This document shows, piece after piece, positions 25,088-33,168 of a stretch of DNA of 64,000 nt. This stretch comes from Microbacterium sp. K24. GTDB lineage: Bacteria; Actinomycetota; Actinomycetes; Actinomycetales; Microbacteriaceae. The DNA lies in NCBI RefSeq assembly GCF_004794465.1, contig NZ_SSDJ01000139.1:62001-126000 (forward strand), in the 5' to 3' direction. The position numbers and the translations under genes are program-made. Within the stretch, counting starts at the first letter, position 1, and each line of letters begins with the position of its first letter. Under the pieces are notes generated by a model, which was given only the letters and a program-made list of their open reading frames with translations, searched no databases and was not told the origin of the DNA.

Positions 25088-26101
25088 TCAGCGCCGACGC
25101 CCGCTCTTCTCGCGACGCTCGGCCTTCCGCGACTTCTCCGGCCCGCCGAGGAGCCGCCGGATGGCGGTCTCGGGCGTCACTGTCAGATCGAGAGTCTTCC
25201 CGCGGGCGTAGAGCCGGAAGACACGGGGGTCGATGTAGCTTCCCCGCGCGACGGCCGTCGTGTTGCCGAGCGCCGTCGCCGTCGCCTGGACCGCGAGGCG
25301 CTCGGCCCTCGACCGATCTCCGCGGCGGTCCAGCTCGCCGATCCGCGCGAGCGCGTCGGCGGCCGTGATGGTGCCGTGGAGGGTGCGGAAGTCCTTCGCG
25401 GAGAACGTGGCCCCCGTGATCTCACGGATGTAGGCGTTGACCTCCGCCGGAGTGATGCGCACGCGCCGGCGCCCCTTCCGATAGGCCAGGAGGAACTCCC
25501 GCGGACCTCCGGCGGCGAACTCCGTGAGCGCCTCGGCGAGCGAATCGTCGGTGATCTCGATCGATGCCGTCCGCCCGCTCTTCGCTGGGAACGATAGGGC
25601 GACCGCGCTGCCGTCCAGCTTCACATCGCGCCGGCGCAGAGTCGTCAGCCCACGACTGCCGTGCCGCGCGAGATACCGCTCGGACCCGATGCGGAGAGCG
25701 GCGTCGTCGAGAAGACGGAACGAGATGGCGAGAGCCTTGTCCTTGGTCTGACCGTCGTCGCCGAGTGCCCGGGTCACCTGTGCCCGCGCGCCCGGCAGCG
25801 CGGCGGCGAGCTCGAGCGCACGGATGAACTTGCGCCGATCGCGCGAGACCCGCCAGAGCGGGTGGTAGAGGTACTGCTTGCGTCCGGCCTCGTCGACGCC
25901 CACGGCCTGGATGTGGGCCAGCGGATCGGCGGCGATCCAGACGTCGGTCCACGCCGGCGGGATCACCAGATCGTGGACCCTCTCCCGATCTGCCTCCGGA
26001 GCGGTCTCACCCGCCGGATCCACATAGCGGAACCCGGACCCCGATCGCACCCGCCGGAATCCGGGGTCCTCCCCCGGAACGACGCGATTCAGTCTCGCCA
26101 T
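25088..26101 (-). CDS. Type IB DNA topoisomerase (poxvirus-like)
   Basis: A 337-residue eukaryotic/poxvirus-type topoisomerase that relaxes DNA by a 3'-phosphotyrosine intermediate. The N-terminal part carries VIPPAWTDVWIAADPLAHIQ (about 46-65) and GRKQYLYHPLWR. The catalytic domain has the RIGSERYLARHGSRGLTTL arginine motif, a lysine/arginine stretch FSAKDFRTLHGT with the conserved arginine and histidine, and the active-site tyrosine in RGSYIDPRVF (Tyr289). All five catalytic positions appear present. Such enzymes occur in many Actinobacteria and are often spread by transfer; here GC content matches the surroundings. It stands as a single gene, with a short basic C-terminal tail. Confidence 0.92.
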   Translation of the reverse strand: MARLNRVVPGEDPGFRRVRSGSGFRYVDPAGETAPEADRERVHDLVIPPAWTDVWIAADPLAHIQAVGVDEAGRKQYLYHPLWRVSRDRRKFIRALELAAALPGARAQVTRALGDDGQTKDKALAISFRLLDDAALRIGSERYLARHGSRGLTTLRRRDVKLDGSAVALSFPAKSGRTASIEITDDSLAEALTEFAAGGPREFLLAYRKGRRRVRITPAEVNAYIREITGATFSAKDFRTLHGTITAADALARIGELDRRGDRSRAERLAVQATATALGNTTAVARGSYIDPRVFRLYARGKTLDLTVTPETAIRRLLGGPEKSRKAERREKSGRRR

Positions 26102-26191
26102 CCGCTCTTCCTCCCTCGACTCGTTCTCGAATCGAGGATGTCGCGCTTTCCCCGCCCGGTGAAAGGGAGTGGCGCCGCATGCTCCGCCGTG

Positions 26192-26686
26192 CTATCCACC
26201 CCCGGGGCGGGGTGCCGAGAAAGTGCTCCGCATGTGATCGCTCGTGAGGAAGTCGGCGATACCGATCATGATCAGGCTGAAGACGATCTGCTCGGACACC
26301 ATCCAGAGCGGATAGAGGCCGGGGATCGCCGCCATCACGAGCGTGATGACGGGGAAGATCTGCGCGAACAAGCGCAGTCGGCGATAAGCCCAGCGCCAGC
26401 CGCGCTGCGCCCGCCACGCGAAGTAGAACAGTGTGGCCGTCATGGCGAGCACGACGAGGGTCCGCATCCAGACGGCGAACGACACCGCCTCGCCGTCGAT
26501 GGCCAGCAGCAGTGCGACGACGACCGCCCCGACGCCGATCACGAGCTCGACGACGAGAAGCCAGAGGATCCAGGTGAAGGCTCGCACGGTCTTGGGGTGC
26601 GTGCGATCGGCCTCGCTGATGGCGACGCCGGCCTGCCGCCCGCCCGCGATCCGGTCGAGACGGAGGAAGAGCGATTCCAGGGCCAT
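26192..26686 (-). CDS. Four-helix membrane protein of unknown function
   Basis: A 164-residue protein with four likely membrane segments (about 37-63, 71-90, 108-124 and 128-146). I do not recognise a family. The N-terminal 35 residues are hydrophilic (LFLRLDRIAGGRQAG), and a short basic loop RAQRGWRWAYRRLR separates the second and third helices. It begins nine bases after the stop of the transporter gene at 26696 and is therefore in one transcript with it. A role as an accessory to that transporter is possible but not supported by any motif. Confidence 0.75.
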   Translation of the reverse strand: MALESLFLRLDRIAGGRQAGVAISEADRTHPKTVRAFTWILWLLVVELVIGVGAVVVALLLAIDGEAVSFAVWMRTLVVLAMTATLFYFAWRAQRGWRWAYRRLRLFAQIFPVITLVMAAIPGLYPLWMVSEQIVFSLIMIGIADFLTSDHMRSTFSAPRPGGG

Positions 26687-26695
26687 AGCGCGAGC

Positions 26696-28018
26696 CTATG
26701 GGTTTCGACCCCCGACATCCTCGTCCGTTCGATGGATATCGGATACCCCGGCGCCGTCGACCTCCGGTGCGTCGTCGGCTCCGAGGGAAGACACCCCGTT
26801 GGCCTCGGGCGAGACCACCCGTTCGAGCACCAGTGCCAGCACGCCGACGGCGAGGGTCCCGGCGATCATCACACCGATGAACCAGCCGCGCCATCCCGCG
26901 CCGAGCATCAGACCGGCCACGAGCGGGCCCGTGATCGCGCCTCCTTGAAAGGCCGCGGAATTGATCGCGTTGTACCGCCCCCGCGTGCGGTCCGAGGCGA
27001 GGTCGTTGTAGATGGCGGGAACCGTCGGCTGCAGCATCGTCTCGCCGAACGCGAAGACGCCCATGAAGGCGATCACCCCGATCGCGGCCGTCAACGAGCC
27101 GGGAAGGAACCCCGTTGCCCCGAGCACCACCCAGGACAGCGCCCAGATGACCGCCATCACCTGCATGACCCTGGTGCGTCGCCTGCCCGAGATGAGTCGG
27201 AGGACGGTGAACTGCAGGAGCACGATCACGACCGTGTTCGCCGCGAAGGAGAAGCCGACCACCTGCGTCGACACCTCGGAGACCTGTCGCGCGAAAGCGG
27301 GGAACCCCGCCTCCATCTGCCCGTATCCGATGAAGACCACCAGGAAGGTCAGCAGGGTGAGCCACAAGACGGCGGGCCTGCGCAGGATCTCGCGGTAGCC
27401 TCCGACCGGCGGCTCGTCGGCCTCGGCCTCGTGCTGCGTGCGCACGCGTCGGAGCGGTCCGAGCAGCAGTGCCAGAGGGATCAGGCTGGTCGCCGCGTCG
27501 ATGAGGAAGATCACCGTGAACGTGGCGGGGTCGTTCACGTCGACGAAGAATCCACCGATCACGCCGCCGACGCCGATACCCAGGTTGACCAGGGCGAAGT
27601 TCACGCCGAAGTACTGCTGACGCACCTCGCCGTCGACGACGGTGGCGATGAGCGCGTTGAATCCCGGCCAGGAGACGCCGAAGTTCACGCCGATGAGGAC
27701 GACGGCGACCGCCGCGACGGCAGGATGTGTGGCGAAGGCGAGCAGCGTGCAGCCCGCGATCATCGACAACAGTCCGGCGATGAGCACCCGACGCGCGCCG
27801 AAGCGGTCGATGAGCGTCCCGCCGGGGCCGGTGACGATCAGTCCGGTGATCGCGATGAGACTCATCAGCGCGCCGGAGACGCCGAGATCGAAGCCTCGCA
27901 CCTCGTGGAAGTAGATGATCGTGAACGGCAGCGTCATACCGCGCCCGAGGGTCTGAATCGCCACCGTGGACAGCAGCCATCGCCCCTCGACGGGCAGCGC
28001 CCTCCAGAACGTCTTCAT
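26696..28018 (-). CDS. Major facilitator superfamily transporter
   Basis: A 440-residue membrane protein with 12 predicted helices. The first helix begins around residue 13. Motif A reads GPGGTLIDRFGARRVLIAG between helices 2 and 3; helix 5 carries IGVNFGVSWPGFNALIA. A charged central loop (about 195-215, RRVRTQHEAEADEPP) divides the two halves. The ATG at 28018 is chosen because residues upstream are not hydrophobic and are poorly conserved in type; GTG three codons earlier is an alternative. The C-terminal 45 residues are acidic. The gene is in one unit with the small membrane protein downstream. Substrate unknown. Confidence 0.85.
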   Translation of the reverse strand: MKTFWRALPVEGRWLLSTVAIQTLGRGMTLPFTIIYFHEVRGFDLGVSGALMSLIAITGLIVTGPGGTLIDRFGARRVLIAGLLSMIAGCTLLAFATHPAVAAVAVVLIGVNFGVSWPGFNALIATVVDGEVRQQYFGVNFALVNLGIGVGGVIGGFFVDVNDPATFTVIFLIDAATSLIPLALLLGPLRRVRTQHEAEADEPPVGGYREILRRPAVLWLTLLTFLVVFIGYGQMEAGFPAFARQVSEVSTQVVGFSFAANTVVIVLLQFTVLRLISGRRRTRVMQVMAVIWALSWVVLGATGFLPGSLTAAIGVIAFMGVFAFGETMLQPTVPAIYNDLASDRTRGRYNAINSAAFQGGAITGPLVAGLMLGAGWRGWFIGVMIAGTLAVGVLALVLERVVSPEANGVSSLGADDAPEVDGAGVSDIHRTDEDVGGRNP

Positions 28019-28136
28019 GCCGGTCACCCGTGCATTCTTCCGGACGCCTCCGACATCGCTCCCCGGCACGTGCCGAATCGCCCTGATCCGGCATGCGGAT
28101 TGTCCCCGTCGGACCAGTTCTGAGATGATCCTGACC

Positions 28137-28934
28137 ATGGCACTGTCATTCGAGGAGTTCCGCACCGCCCTGCTTCACACGGACGGGCGAGCGTTCCTCG
28201 GCATCCAGCTGACGGATGCCGAAGCCCAGCAGGTCCACGACGACCCTGCGTCCGCGCAGAGCTGGTACTCGTACTGGCTGACGACGCCTGCCGCGCAGGC
28301 GCCTCCCGCGACGCCGTACGCGACCGCCCCGATCGCTCCGCTCGGCGACCATGACCTGACCCGGATCGCCCCGTCCGCTGCGGGCGCGTACGCCGGCGTC
28401 TACCCCTCGGCGCCCGCCCCGACCGACACGGTTCCGCGGAAGAAGAACGTCGGACTATGGGTCACGCTGTCGATCGTCGGGGCACTCGTGCTGATCGCGA
28501 TCATCGTCGTGGTCGTCGCGTTCACCACCGCGCGGCATTGGACCAAGGTCGATGTGCCGGAGAAGCCGGAGACGTTCCACAGCGAGGAGTACGAGACCGG
28601 CCTGTACCTCGTGTCGGATGACGGCGTGAGCCCGTGCGTCGTCGACCAGGACTGGACCGACTGCATCGCCGCCATGGAAGCGCAGTACGCGGGGGCGTGC
28701 GCCGGCGTGGAACTGGTCCCGGACGCCATGACCCTCTGTGCGCAGCACCGAGCCGAGATCGATCGCATGATCTCGGAGGACACCGACGGCACGGTCGTCG
28801 CCTCCCTCGGTGACTTCGGCCACCTCACGCGCACCCCCGAGATGGCGACACGACAGGTCTCGAACGACGACTACGAGCCCGCGGTCACCCACGAGGCCGT
28901 GTGCTACCTCGGCTTCATCGGAGAGTGCGAGTAG
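28137..28934 (+). CDS. Single-pass membrane protein with a cysteine-rich outer domain, unknown
   Basis: I do not recognise this 265-residue protein. Residues 1-50 form a small helical domain (ALSFEEFRTALLHTDG, AEAQQVHDDPASAQSWY), followed by a proline/alanine-rich linker to about residue 98. A membrane segment lies at about 105-130. The outer part has five or six cysteines (in SPCVV, TDCIAA, GACAGV, TLCAQH, AVCYLG and GECE), likely pairing in disulfides. Its N-terminal half shows the layout of cytosolic sensor plus linker. It is divergent from the transporter at 26696 and convergent with the reductase gene, with a 6-base gap between stops. Confidence 0.75.
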   Translation: MALSFEEFRTALLHTDGRAFLGIQLTDAEAQQVHDDPASAQSWYSYWLTTPAAQAPPATPYATAPIAPLGDHDLTRIAPSAAGAYAGVYPSAPAPTDTVPRKKNVGLWVTLSIVGALVLIAIIVVVVAFTTARHWTKVDVPEKPETFHSEEYETGLYLVSDDGVSPCVVDQDWTDCIAAMEAQYAGACAGVELVPDAMTLCAQHRAEIDRMISEDTDGTVVASLGDFGHLTRTPEMATRQVSNDDYEPAVTHEAVCYLGFIGECE

Positions 28935-28940
28935 TCGCGC

Positions 28941-29936
28941 TCAGCTCCGCGGCAGGGCGAGGATGCGCTCGTACGCGGCATCCGCCTCGGCATCGACGAT
29001 CTGGCGCTCCGGATGCGCGTCGTACCAGGCGAGGATCTCGCGCGCCCCCTCGTCGAAGGTGACAGTGGTCCGGAACTCCGGCACGAGAGCCTTCACCTTG
29101 CTGTTGTCGAACACCATCGAATGGGACTTGTCGCCGATCAGGCCCGGCCCCCACGCGGGGTGCACGGCCGCGATCGTGTCCGACGCCACGTGCACGAGTT
29201 CCGGTTCGACACCGGCCGCGTCGCCGAGCCACCGGTAGATCTGGTCCCAGGTCGGCGAGTGATCTCCGGTGATGTGGAAGACGTCGCCCACCGCCGCGGG
29301 ATTCCCGAGGAGGCCGACGAAGGCGACCGCGAAATCCCGCGAGTGGGTGATCGTCCACACGCTCGACCCGTCTCCGTGGACGACGACCGGCTTCCCCGCC
29401 CGCATCCGCGCGATGTCCGTCCACCCGCCGAGGGTGGGCAGCAGGGTCCTGTCGTACGTGTGCGACGGACGCACGATCGTCGCGGGGAATCCCCGCTCCC
29501 GGTATGCGGCCAGGAGCAGGTCCTCGCCGGCGATCTTGTCGCGTGAGTACTGCCAGAACGGGTTGCGCAGAGGCGTGGACTCGACAACGGGGAGGCGCGA
29601 CGGCGGCGTCTGATACGCCGAGGCCGAGCTGATGAACACATATTGTCCGACACGGCCGTCGAAGCGATCGACGCCCGCCTGGACGTGCTCCGGGGTGAAG
29701 GAGAGGAAGTCGGCGACGACGTCGTAGTCGCTGCCGGCGGCGTCCAATGCGGCGCGGGTCGCTTCCGCGTCCCGGACGTCGGCGACGATCGATCGTGCCC
29801 CGTTCGGGAGCGGGCGGATGCCCGTCGTCCCCCGGTTCAGCACGCTGACGTCGTGGCCGGCGTCGAGGGCGCGAGACACGCTCTCCGAGCTGATGATGCC
29901 GGTACCGCCGATGAACAGGATCCGCTTCGCAGTCAT
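28941..29936 (-). CDS. NAD-dependent epimerase/dehydratase family protein
   Basis: A 331-residue short-chain-type (extended SDR) protein. The N-terminal Rossmann motif is FIGGTGIISSESVSRAL (GGTGxI), and an atypical active site is visible near SSASAYQTPPS (residue 100-110) instead of the classical YxxxK; a later YSRDKIAGED could supply Tyr and Lys. The C-terminal half carries HSRDFAVAFVGLL and HITGDHSPTWDQIYRWLG, as in isoflavone-reductase or sugar epimerase-like proteins. The ATG at 29936 directly precedes TAKRILFIGG. It stands alone after tRNA-Gln, whose terminator lies upstream. The substrate cannot be told from sequence. Confidence 0.85.
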   Translation of the reverse strand: MTAKRILFIGGTGIISSESVSRALDAGHDVSVLNRGTTGIRPLPNGARSIVADVRDAEATRAALDAAGSDYDVVADFLSFTPEHVQAGVDRFDGRVGQYVFISSASAYQTPPSRLPVVESTPLRNPFWQYSRDKIAGEDLLLAAYRERGFPATIVRPSHTYDRTLLPTLGGWTDIARMRAGKPVVVHGDGSSVWTITHSRDFAVAFVGLLGNPAAVGDVFHITGDHSPTWDQIYRWLGDAAGVEPELVHVASDTIAAVHPAWGPGLIGDKSHSMVFDNSKVKALVPEFRTTVTFDEGAREILAWYDAHPERQIVDAEADAAYERILALPRS

Positions 29937-29984
29937 GTCGCCATTCTGACAGCAACACCGGGGAGAAGGGCCGCCGACAACGAC

Positions 29985-30010
29985 AAAACCCCCGCTCACG
30001 CGAGGGTTTT
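29985..30010 (-). terminator. Intrinsic terminator after tRNA-Gln
   Basis: AAAACCCCCGC and GCGAGGGTTTT pair in an 11-bp stem with one mismatch and a four-base loop; on the minus strand the stem ends in TTTT. It lies 8 bases after the tRNA 3' end. Confidence 0.8.
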
Positions 30011-30017
30011 CATCGTG

Positions 30018-30089
30018 CTGGGGTACCTGGACTCGAACCAAGAATAACGGAACCAGAAACCGTCGTGTTGCCAATTACACCATACCCCA
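30018..30089 (-). tRNA. tRNA-Gln (anticodon CTG)
   Basis: A 72-base cloverleaf on the minus strand: acceptor stem TGGGGTA with TACCCCA, discriminator G, D-loop GTGTAATTGGCAACAC, anticodon loop containing CTG, and T-arm with GGTTCGAGTCC. CCA is not encoded. In Actinobacteria tRNA-Gln is charged first with glutamate by GluRS and then amidated by GatCAB; the GluRS gene lies 97 bases upstream. Confidence 0.97.
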
Positions 30090-30121
30090 AGGGCGAAACC
30101 GGAGCCTCGCACCGAGAATCA

Positions 30122-30150
30122 AGCCTACCCGAGCGGCGGCGGAACACCAA
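30122..30150 (-). promoter_or_regulatory. Promoter of tRNA-Gln
   Basis: Minus-strand TTGGTG (30145-30150), a 17-base spacer and TAGGCT (30122-30127), 32 bases before the tRNA. A 9-bp inverted repeat (CCCGAGCGG at 30128-30136 and CCGCTCGGG at 30162-30170) spans the spacer and may end the gltX transcript. Confidence 0.55.
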
Positions 30151-30186
30151 AATGGCCCGTCCCGCTCGGGCGCGTCGAAGCAGGCC

Positions 30187-31692
30187 TCAGCGAGCGAGGA
30201 ACTCGGCGAGCCCGCGCAGGCGACGCAGTGACTCGTCCTTGCCGAGCAGCTCCATCGACTCGAACAGCGGCGGCGAGACGCGACGTCCGCTGATCGCGAC
30301 CCGCGGAGGGCCGTATGCGACACGCGGCTTGAGCTCGAGCGTCTCGACGAGGGCATGCGCGAGCGCCTCCTGGATCCTGTCCGGGGTGAACTCGCTGACC
30401 GGCTCGAGGGCGACCACGCACGCCTCGAGCACCTCGGCCGCGTTCGCCGGCAGCCCCTTGAGCGCGTCCGCCTCGTACGAGACCTCGTCGGTGAACAGGA
30501 ACCCGACCATGCCGGGCACCTCGCCCAGCAGCTGCACGCGCTCCTGCACCAGCGGCGCGACGCGGAACGCGGTCACGAGCTGCTCGCGCGTCGGCTCGTC
30601 GAAGAGACCGGCGGCGGCGAGATACGGAACGGTGCGCTCGGCGAAGTCCTTCTCCTCCAGCATCCGGATGTGGTCGCCGTTGATCGACTCCGCCTTCTTC
30701 TGATCGAAGCGGGCGGGGTTCGGGTTCACGTTCTCGATGTCGAAGGCGGCGGTGAACTCCTCGAGCGAGAAGACGTCGCGATCGGGACCGATCCCCCACC
30801 CGAGCAGCGCCAGGTAGTTGAGCAGCCCCTCGGGGATGAACCCGCGGTCGCGGTGCAGGAACAGGTCGGCCTGCGGGTCGCGCTTCGAGAGCTTCTTGTT
30901 GCCGGTCTCCCCCAGCACGAGCGGCATGTGCGCGAAACGCGGCACGAACGACGTGACACCTGCGTCGATCAGCGCGGCGTACAGCGACAGCTGGCGCGCG
31001 GTCGACGGCATGAGGTCTTCTCCACGCAGCACGTGGGTGATGCCCATCAGCGCGTCGTCGACCGGGTTCACGAACGTGTACAGCGGGATGCCGTTCGGCC
31101 GCACGACCACGAAGTCGGGGAACGATCCGGCGGGGAAGGTGACCTCGCCGCGGATGAGGTCGACGTAGGTGAGGTCCTCGTCGGGCACGCGCAGGCGCAG
31201 CGCGGGCTGGCGGCCCTCGGCGCGGAACGCCGCCTTCTGCTCGTCGGTCAGGTCGCGATCGAAGTTGTCGTAGCCGAGCTGCTTGGCACGGCCGTTCGCC
31301 TCGTTGCGGGCATCGATCTCGTCCGCGTTCGAGAAGCTCTCGTACAGGGCCCCCGTCGCGAGGAGCGTGTCGATCACGCCACGGTAGATGTCGTGCCGCT
31401 CGGACTGCCGGTAGGGCGCGTGGGGTCCGCCGACTTCCACACCCTCATCCCAGTCGATGGTGAGCCAGGTCAGAGCATCCAGCAGCTGCCGGTAGCTCTC
31501 CTCGCTGTCGCGGGCCGCATCGGTGTCTTCGATGCGGAACACCATCTTGCCGCCGTTGTGCCGCGCGTACGCCCAGTTGAACAGGGCGGTGCGCACCAGG
31601 CCGACGTGCGGCAGGCCGGTCGGTGAGGGGCAGAAGCGGACGCGGACGTCGGCACCACGTGCAGTCGTGGTGAGGGGGTGAGGGGTAGCCAT
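30187..31692 (-). CDS. gltX: Glutamyl-tRNA synthetase
   Basis: Class I aminoacyl-tRNA synthetase, 501 residues. The HIGH motif appears as [11 protein letters not shown] (22-32) and the KMSKS motif as KKLSKRD (266-272). The [12 protein letters not shown] segment and the WTIDWDEG-like stretch LTIDWDEG complete the catalytic part; the C-terminal anticodon-binding domain is full length. In organisms lacking glutaminyl-tRNA synthetase this enzyme is non-discriminating and also charges tRNA-Gln. tRNA-Gln lies downstream on the same strand with its own promoter. Initiation is at ATG 31692, with AAGGG near it and TAGAAT a few bases above. It is divergent from the DszC-like gene. Confidence 0.97.
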   Translation of the reverse strand: MATPHPLTTTARGADVRVRFCPSPTGLPHVGLVRTALFNWAYARHNGGKMVFRIEDTDAARDSEESYRQLLDALTWLTIDWDEGVEVGGPHAPYRQSERHDIYRGVIDTLLATGALYESFSNADEIDARNEANGRAKQLGYDNFDRDLTDEQKAAFRAEGRQPALRLRVPDEDLTYVDLIRGEVTFPAGSFPDFVVVRPNGIPLYTFVNPVDDALMGITHVLRGEDLMPSTARQLSLYAALIDAGVTSFVPRFAHMPLVLGETGNKKLSKRDPQADLFLHRDRGFIPEGLLNYLALLGWGIGPDRDVFSLEEFTAAFDIENVNPNPARFDQKKAESINGDHIRMLEEKDFAERTVPYLAAAGLFDEPTREQLVTAFRVAPLVQERVQLLGEVPGMVGFLFTDEVSYEADALKGLPANAAEVLEACVVALEPVSEFTPDRIQEALAHALVETLELKPRVAYGPPRVAISGRRVSPPLFESMELLGKDESLRRLRGLAEFLAR

Positions 31693-31760
31693 AGCCCTTC
31701 GATTCTAGTTGCCGAACCTCGGCCGCCTGTCGGTGATCAGCGAGTCGTCCGGCGACGTCC

Positions 31761-31798
31761 CGGGTCACTCCGGGTAACACGCGCTCACCTCGGGTAAC
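31761..31798 (+). promoter_or_regulatory. Three helically phased direct repeats CGGGTMAC
   Basis: CGGGTCAC at 31761, CGGGTAAC at 31771 and CGGGTAAC at 31791: three 8-mers spaced by exactly 10 and 20 bases, so all face the same side of the helix. They lie 29 bases upstream of a TATCGT box (31827-31832) of the flavoprotein gene. This looks like an activator or repressor binding array; the protein is unknown. Confidence 0.5.
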
Positions 31799-31864
31799 CC
31801 GCCGGTGCCGCCGACCCGCGCCCTCCTATCGTTGCCGCACACGACCACGACCGGAAGGCACATC

Positions 31865-33109
31865 ATGAGCATCACAGACCCCGTTACGACAGGACTCGGC
31901 AACCGCTGGGATGACGCTCCCGCACCCCGCGACAGCGAGGAGTGGCTCGACCGAGCGCAGGAGGTGGCCGACATCCTCGCCGTCGACGCCGTCGAACGAG
32001 ACCGCGCGAATGCGACCCCGCATGCCGAGGTGCAGCTGCTCAAGGACTCGGGGCTCGTCACCCTGCTCGGTCCGCGCGAGCACGGCGGCGCCGGCGAGAG
32101 CTGGGAGACCGCGTACAAGGTCATCCGGACCGTCGCCCGCGGCGACGGATCGATCGGACAGGTGCTCGGCTACCACTACCTCTGGGCATGGGCGGCGCGA
32201 CTGGTGGCGACCGAGGAGCAGATCGCCGCGGTCGAAGAGCTCTACACCGCGAACGCCTTCGTGTTCGGCGGCGCCGTCAACCCGCGCGATTCGGACCTCG
32301 TCATCCGCGAGGACGGCGACGAGCTCGTGTTCTCCGGTCGCAAGTCGTTCTCCACCGGGGGCCGGATCTCCGATCTGACGGTTCTCGAGGGCGTCCTGGA
32401 GGGCACGGACACCCACATCTTCGCGATCGTCCCGACAGCGCAGGACGGGATCGTCTTCGCCGACGACTGGGACAACCTGGGACAGCGGCTCACCGAGTCG
32501 GGGTCCGTCGAGATCCGCGATGTGCGGGTGCCCTGGGCATCCGCCGCCGGTTTCGTGGACAAGGTCTTCCACCCGCTCACGTACAACACCCTCAACGTTC
32601 CGACGATCCAGCTCGTGTTCGCGAACTTCTACCTCGGCATCGCCCAGGGGGCACTCGAGACGGCATCCGCCTACACGCGCACCACCACCCGTGCCTGGCC
32701 GTACGGCGGAGACGACAAGCAGCGCGCGACGGACGAGTGGTACGTGCTCGAGGGGTACGGAGACCTCGCATCCAAGCTCTGGGCCGACGAGGCACTGCTG
32801 GACTCCGTCGGCGCCGAGATCAGCGACGTCCTCCACGCTCCGCGCGAGGAGCTCACGGCGCGGCGGCGCGGCGAGATCGCCGCGCGCATCGCGGCGGGGA
32901 AGCTGCGGATCGTCGACGACGGGCTGGAGGTCGCCACCAGGGTCTACGAGCTCACCGGCGCTCGTGCCACGTCGAACTCCGTCGGGCTCGACATCTTCTG
33001 GCGGAATCTCCGCACGCACAGCCTGCACGACCCCATCGCCTACAAGAAGCGGGAGGTCGGCCGGTTCGTGCTGCTGGGCGAAGTGCCGGAACCGACCTGG
33101 TACACCTGA
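31865..33109 (+). CDS. DszC/SfnB-like flavin-dependent monooxygenase (acyl-CoA dehydrogenase fold)
   Basis: A 414-residue protein with the acyl-CoA dehydrogenase fold: helical N-terminal domain to about residue 125, beta domain to 235 and C-terminal helical bundle. It lacks the catalytic glutamate region of true dehydrogenases and matches the DszC/SfnB group (LLGPREHGGAG, HYLWAWAARLVATEEQ, the flavin-site SGRKSFSTGGRISD, and the C-terminal DIFWRNLRTHSLHDPIAYKK). Such enzymes oxygenate sulfur compounds such as sulfones using reduced FMN from a separate reductase. GGAAGG lies seven bases before the ATG. Upstream are three phased repeats. The window also holds an NtaA/DszA-type enzyme at 11.8 kb, so two organosulfur oxygenases are present. 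Confidence 0.87.
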   Translation: MSITDPVTTGLGNRWDDAPAPRDSEEWLDRAQEVADILAVDAVERDRANATPHAEVQLLKDSGLVTLLGPREHGGAGESWETAYKVIRTVARGDGSIGQVLGYHYLWAWAARLVATEEQIAAVEELYTANAFVFGGAVNPRDSDLVIREDGDELVFSGRKSFSTGGRISDLTVLEGVLEGTDTHIFAIVPTAQDGIVFADDWDNLGQRLTESGSVEIRDVRVPWASAAGFVDKVFHPLTYNTLNVPTIQLVFANFYLGIAQGALETASAYTRTTTRAWPYGGDDKQRATDEWYVLEGYGDLASKLWADEALLDSVGAEISDVLHAPREELTARRRGEIAARIAAGKLRIVDDGLEVATRVYELTGARATSNSVGLDIFWRNLRTHSLHDPIAYKKREVGRFVLLGEVPEPTWYT

Positions 33110-33119
33110 CCCGCTGATG

Positions 33120-33168
33120 CCCCGCGGTGTCGTGCGCAGGCGATACGCCCGGGCATGGCACCGCGGGG
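33120..33168. terminator. Hairpin between convergent genes
   Basis: Perfect 10-bp inverted repeat CCCCGCGGTG (33120-33129) and CACCGCGGGG (33159-33168) with a 29-base loop that can fold further. It separates the flavoprotein gene from the convergent transporter gene. There is no T-run, so termination efficiency is uncertain. Confidence 0.45.

Noticed and set aside
25661..28123. An 820-codon plus-strand frame spanning topoisomerase, membrane protein and transporter genes
   Set aside because: It crosses three well-supported minus-strand genes and their gaps and consists of charged low-complexity sequence.
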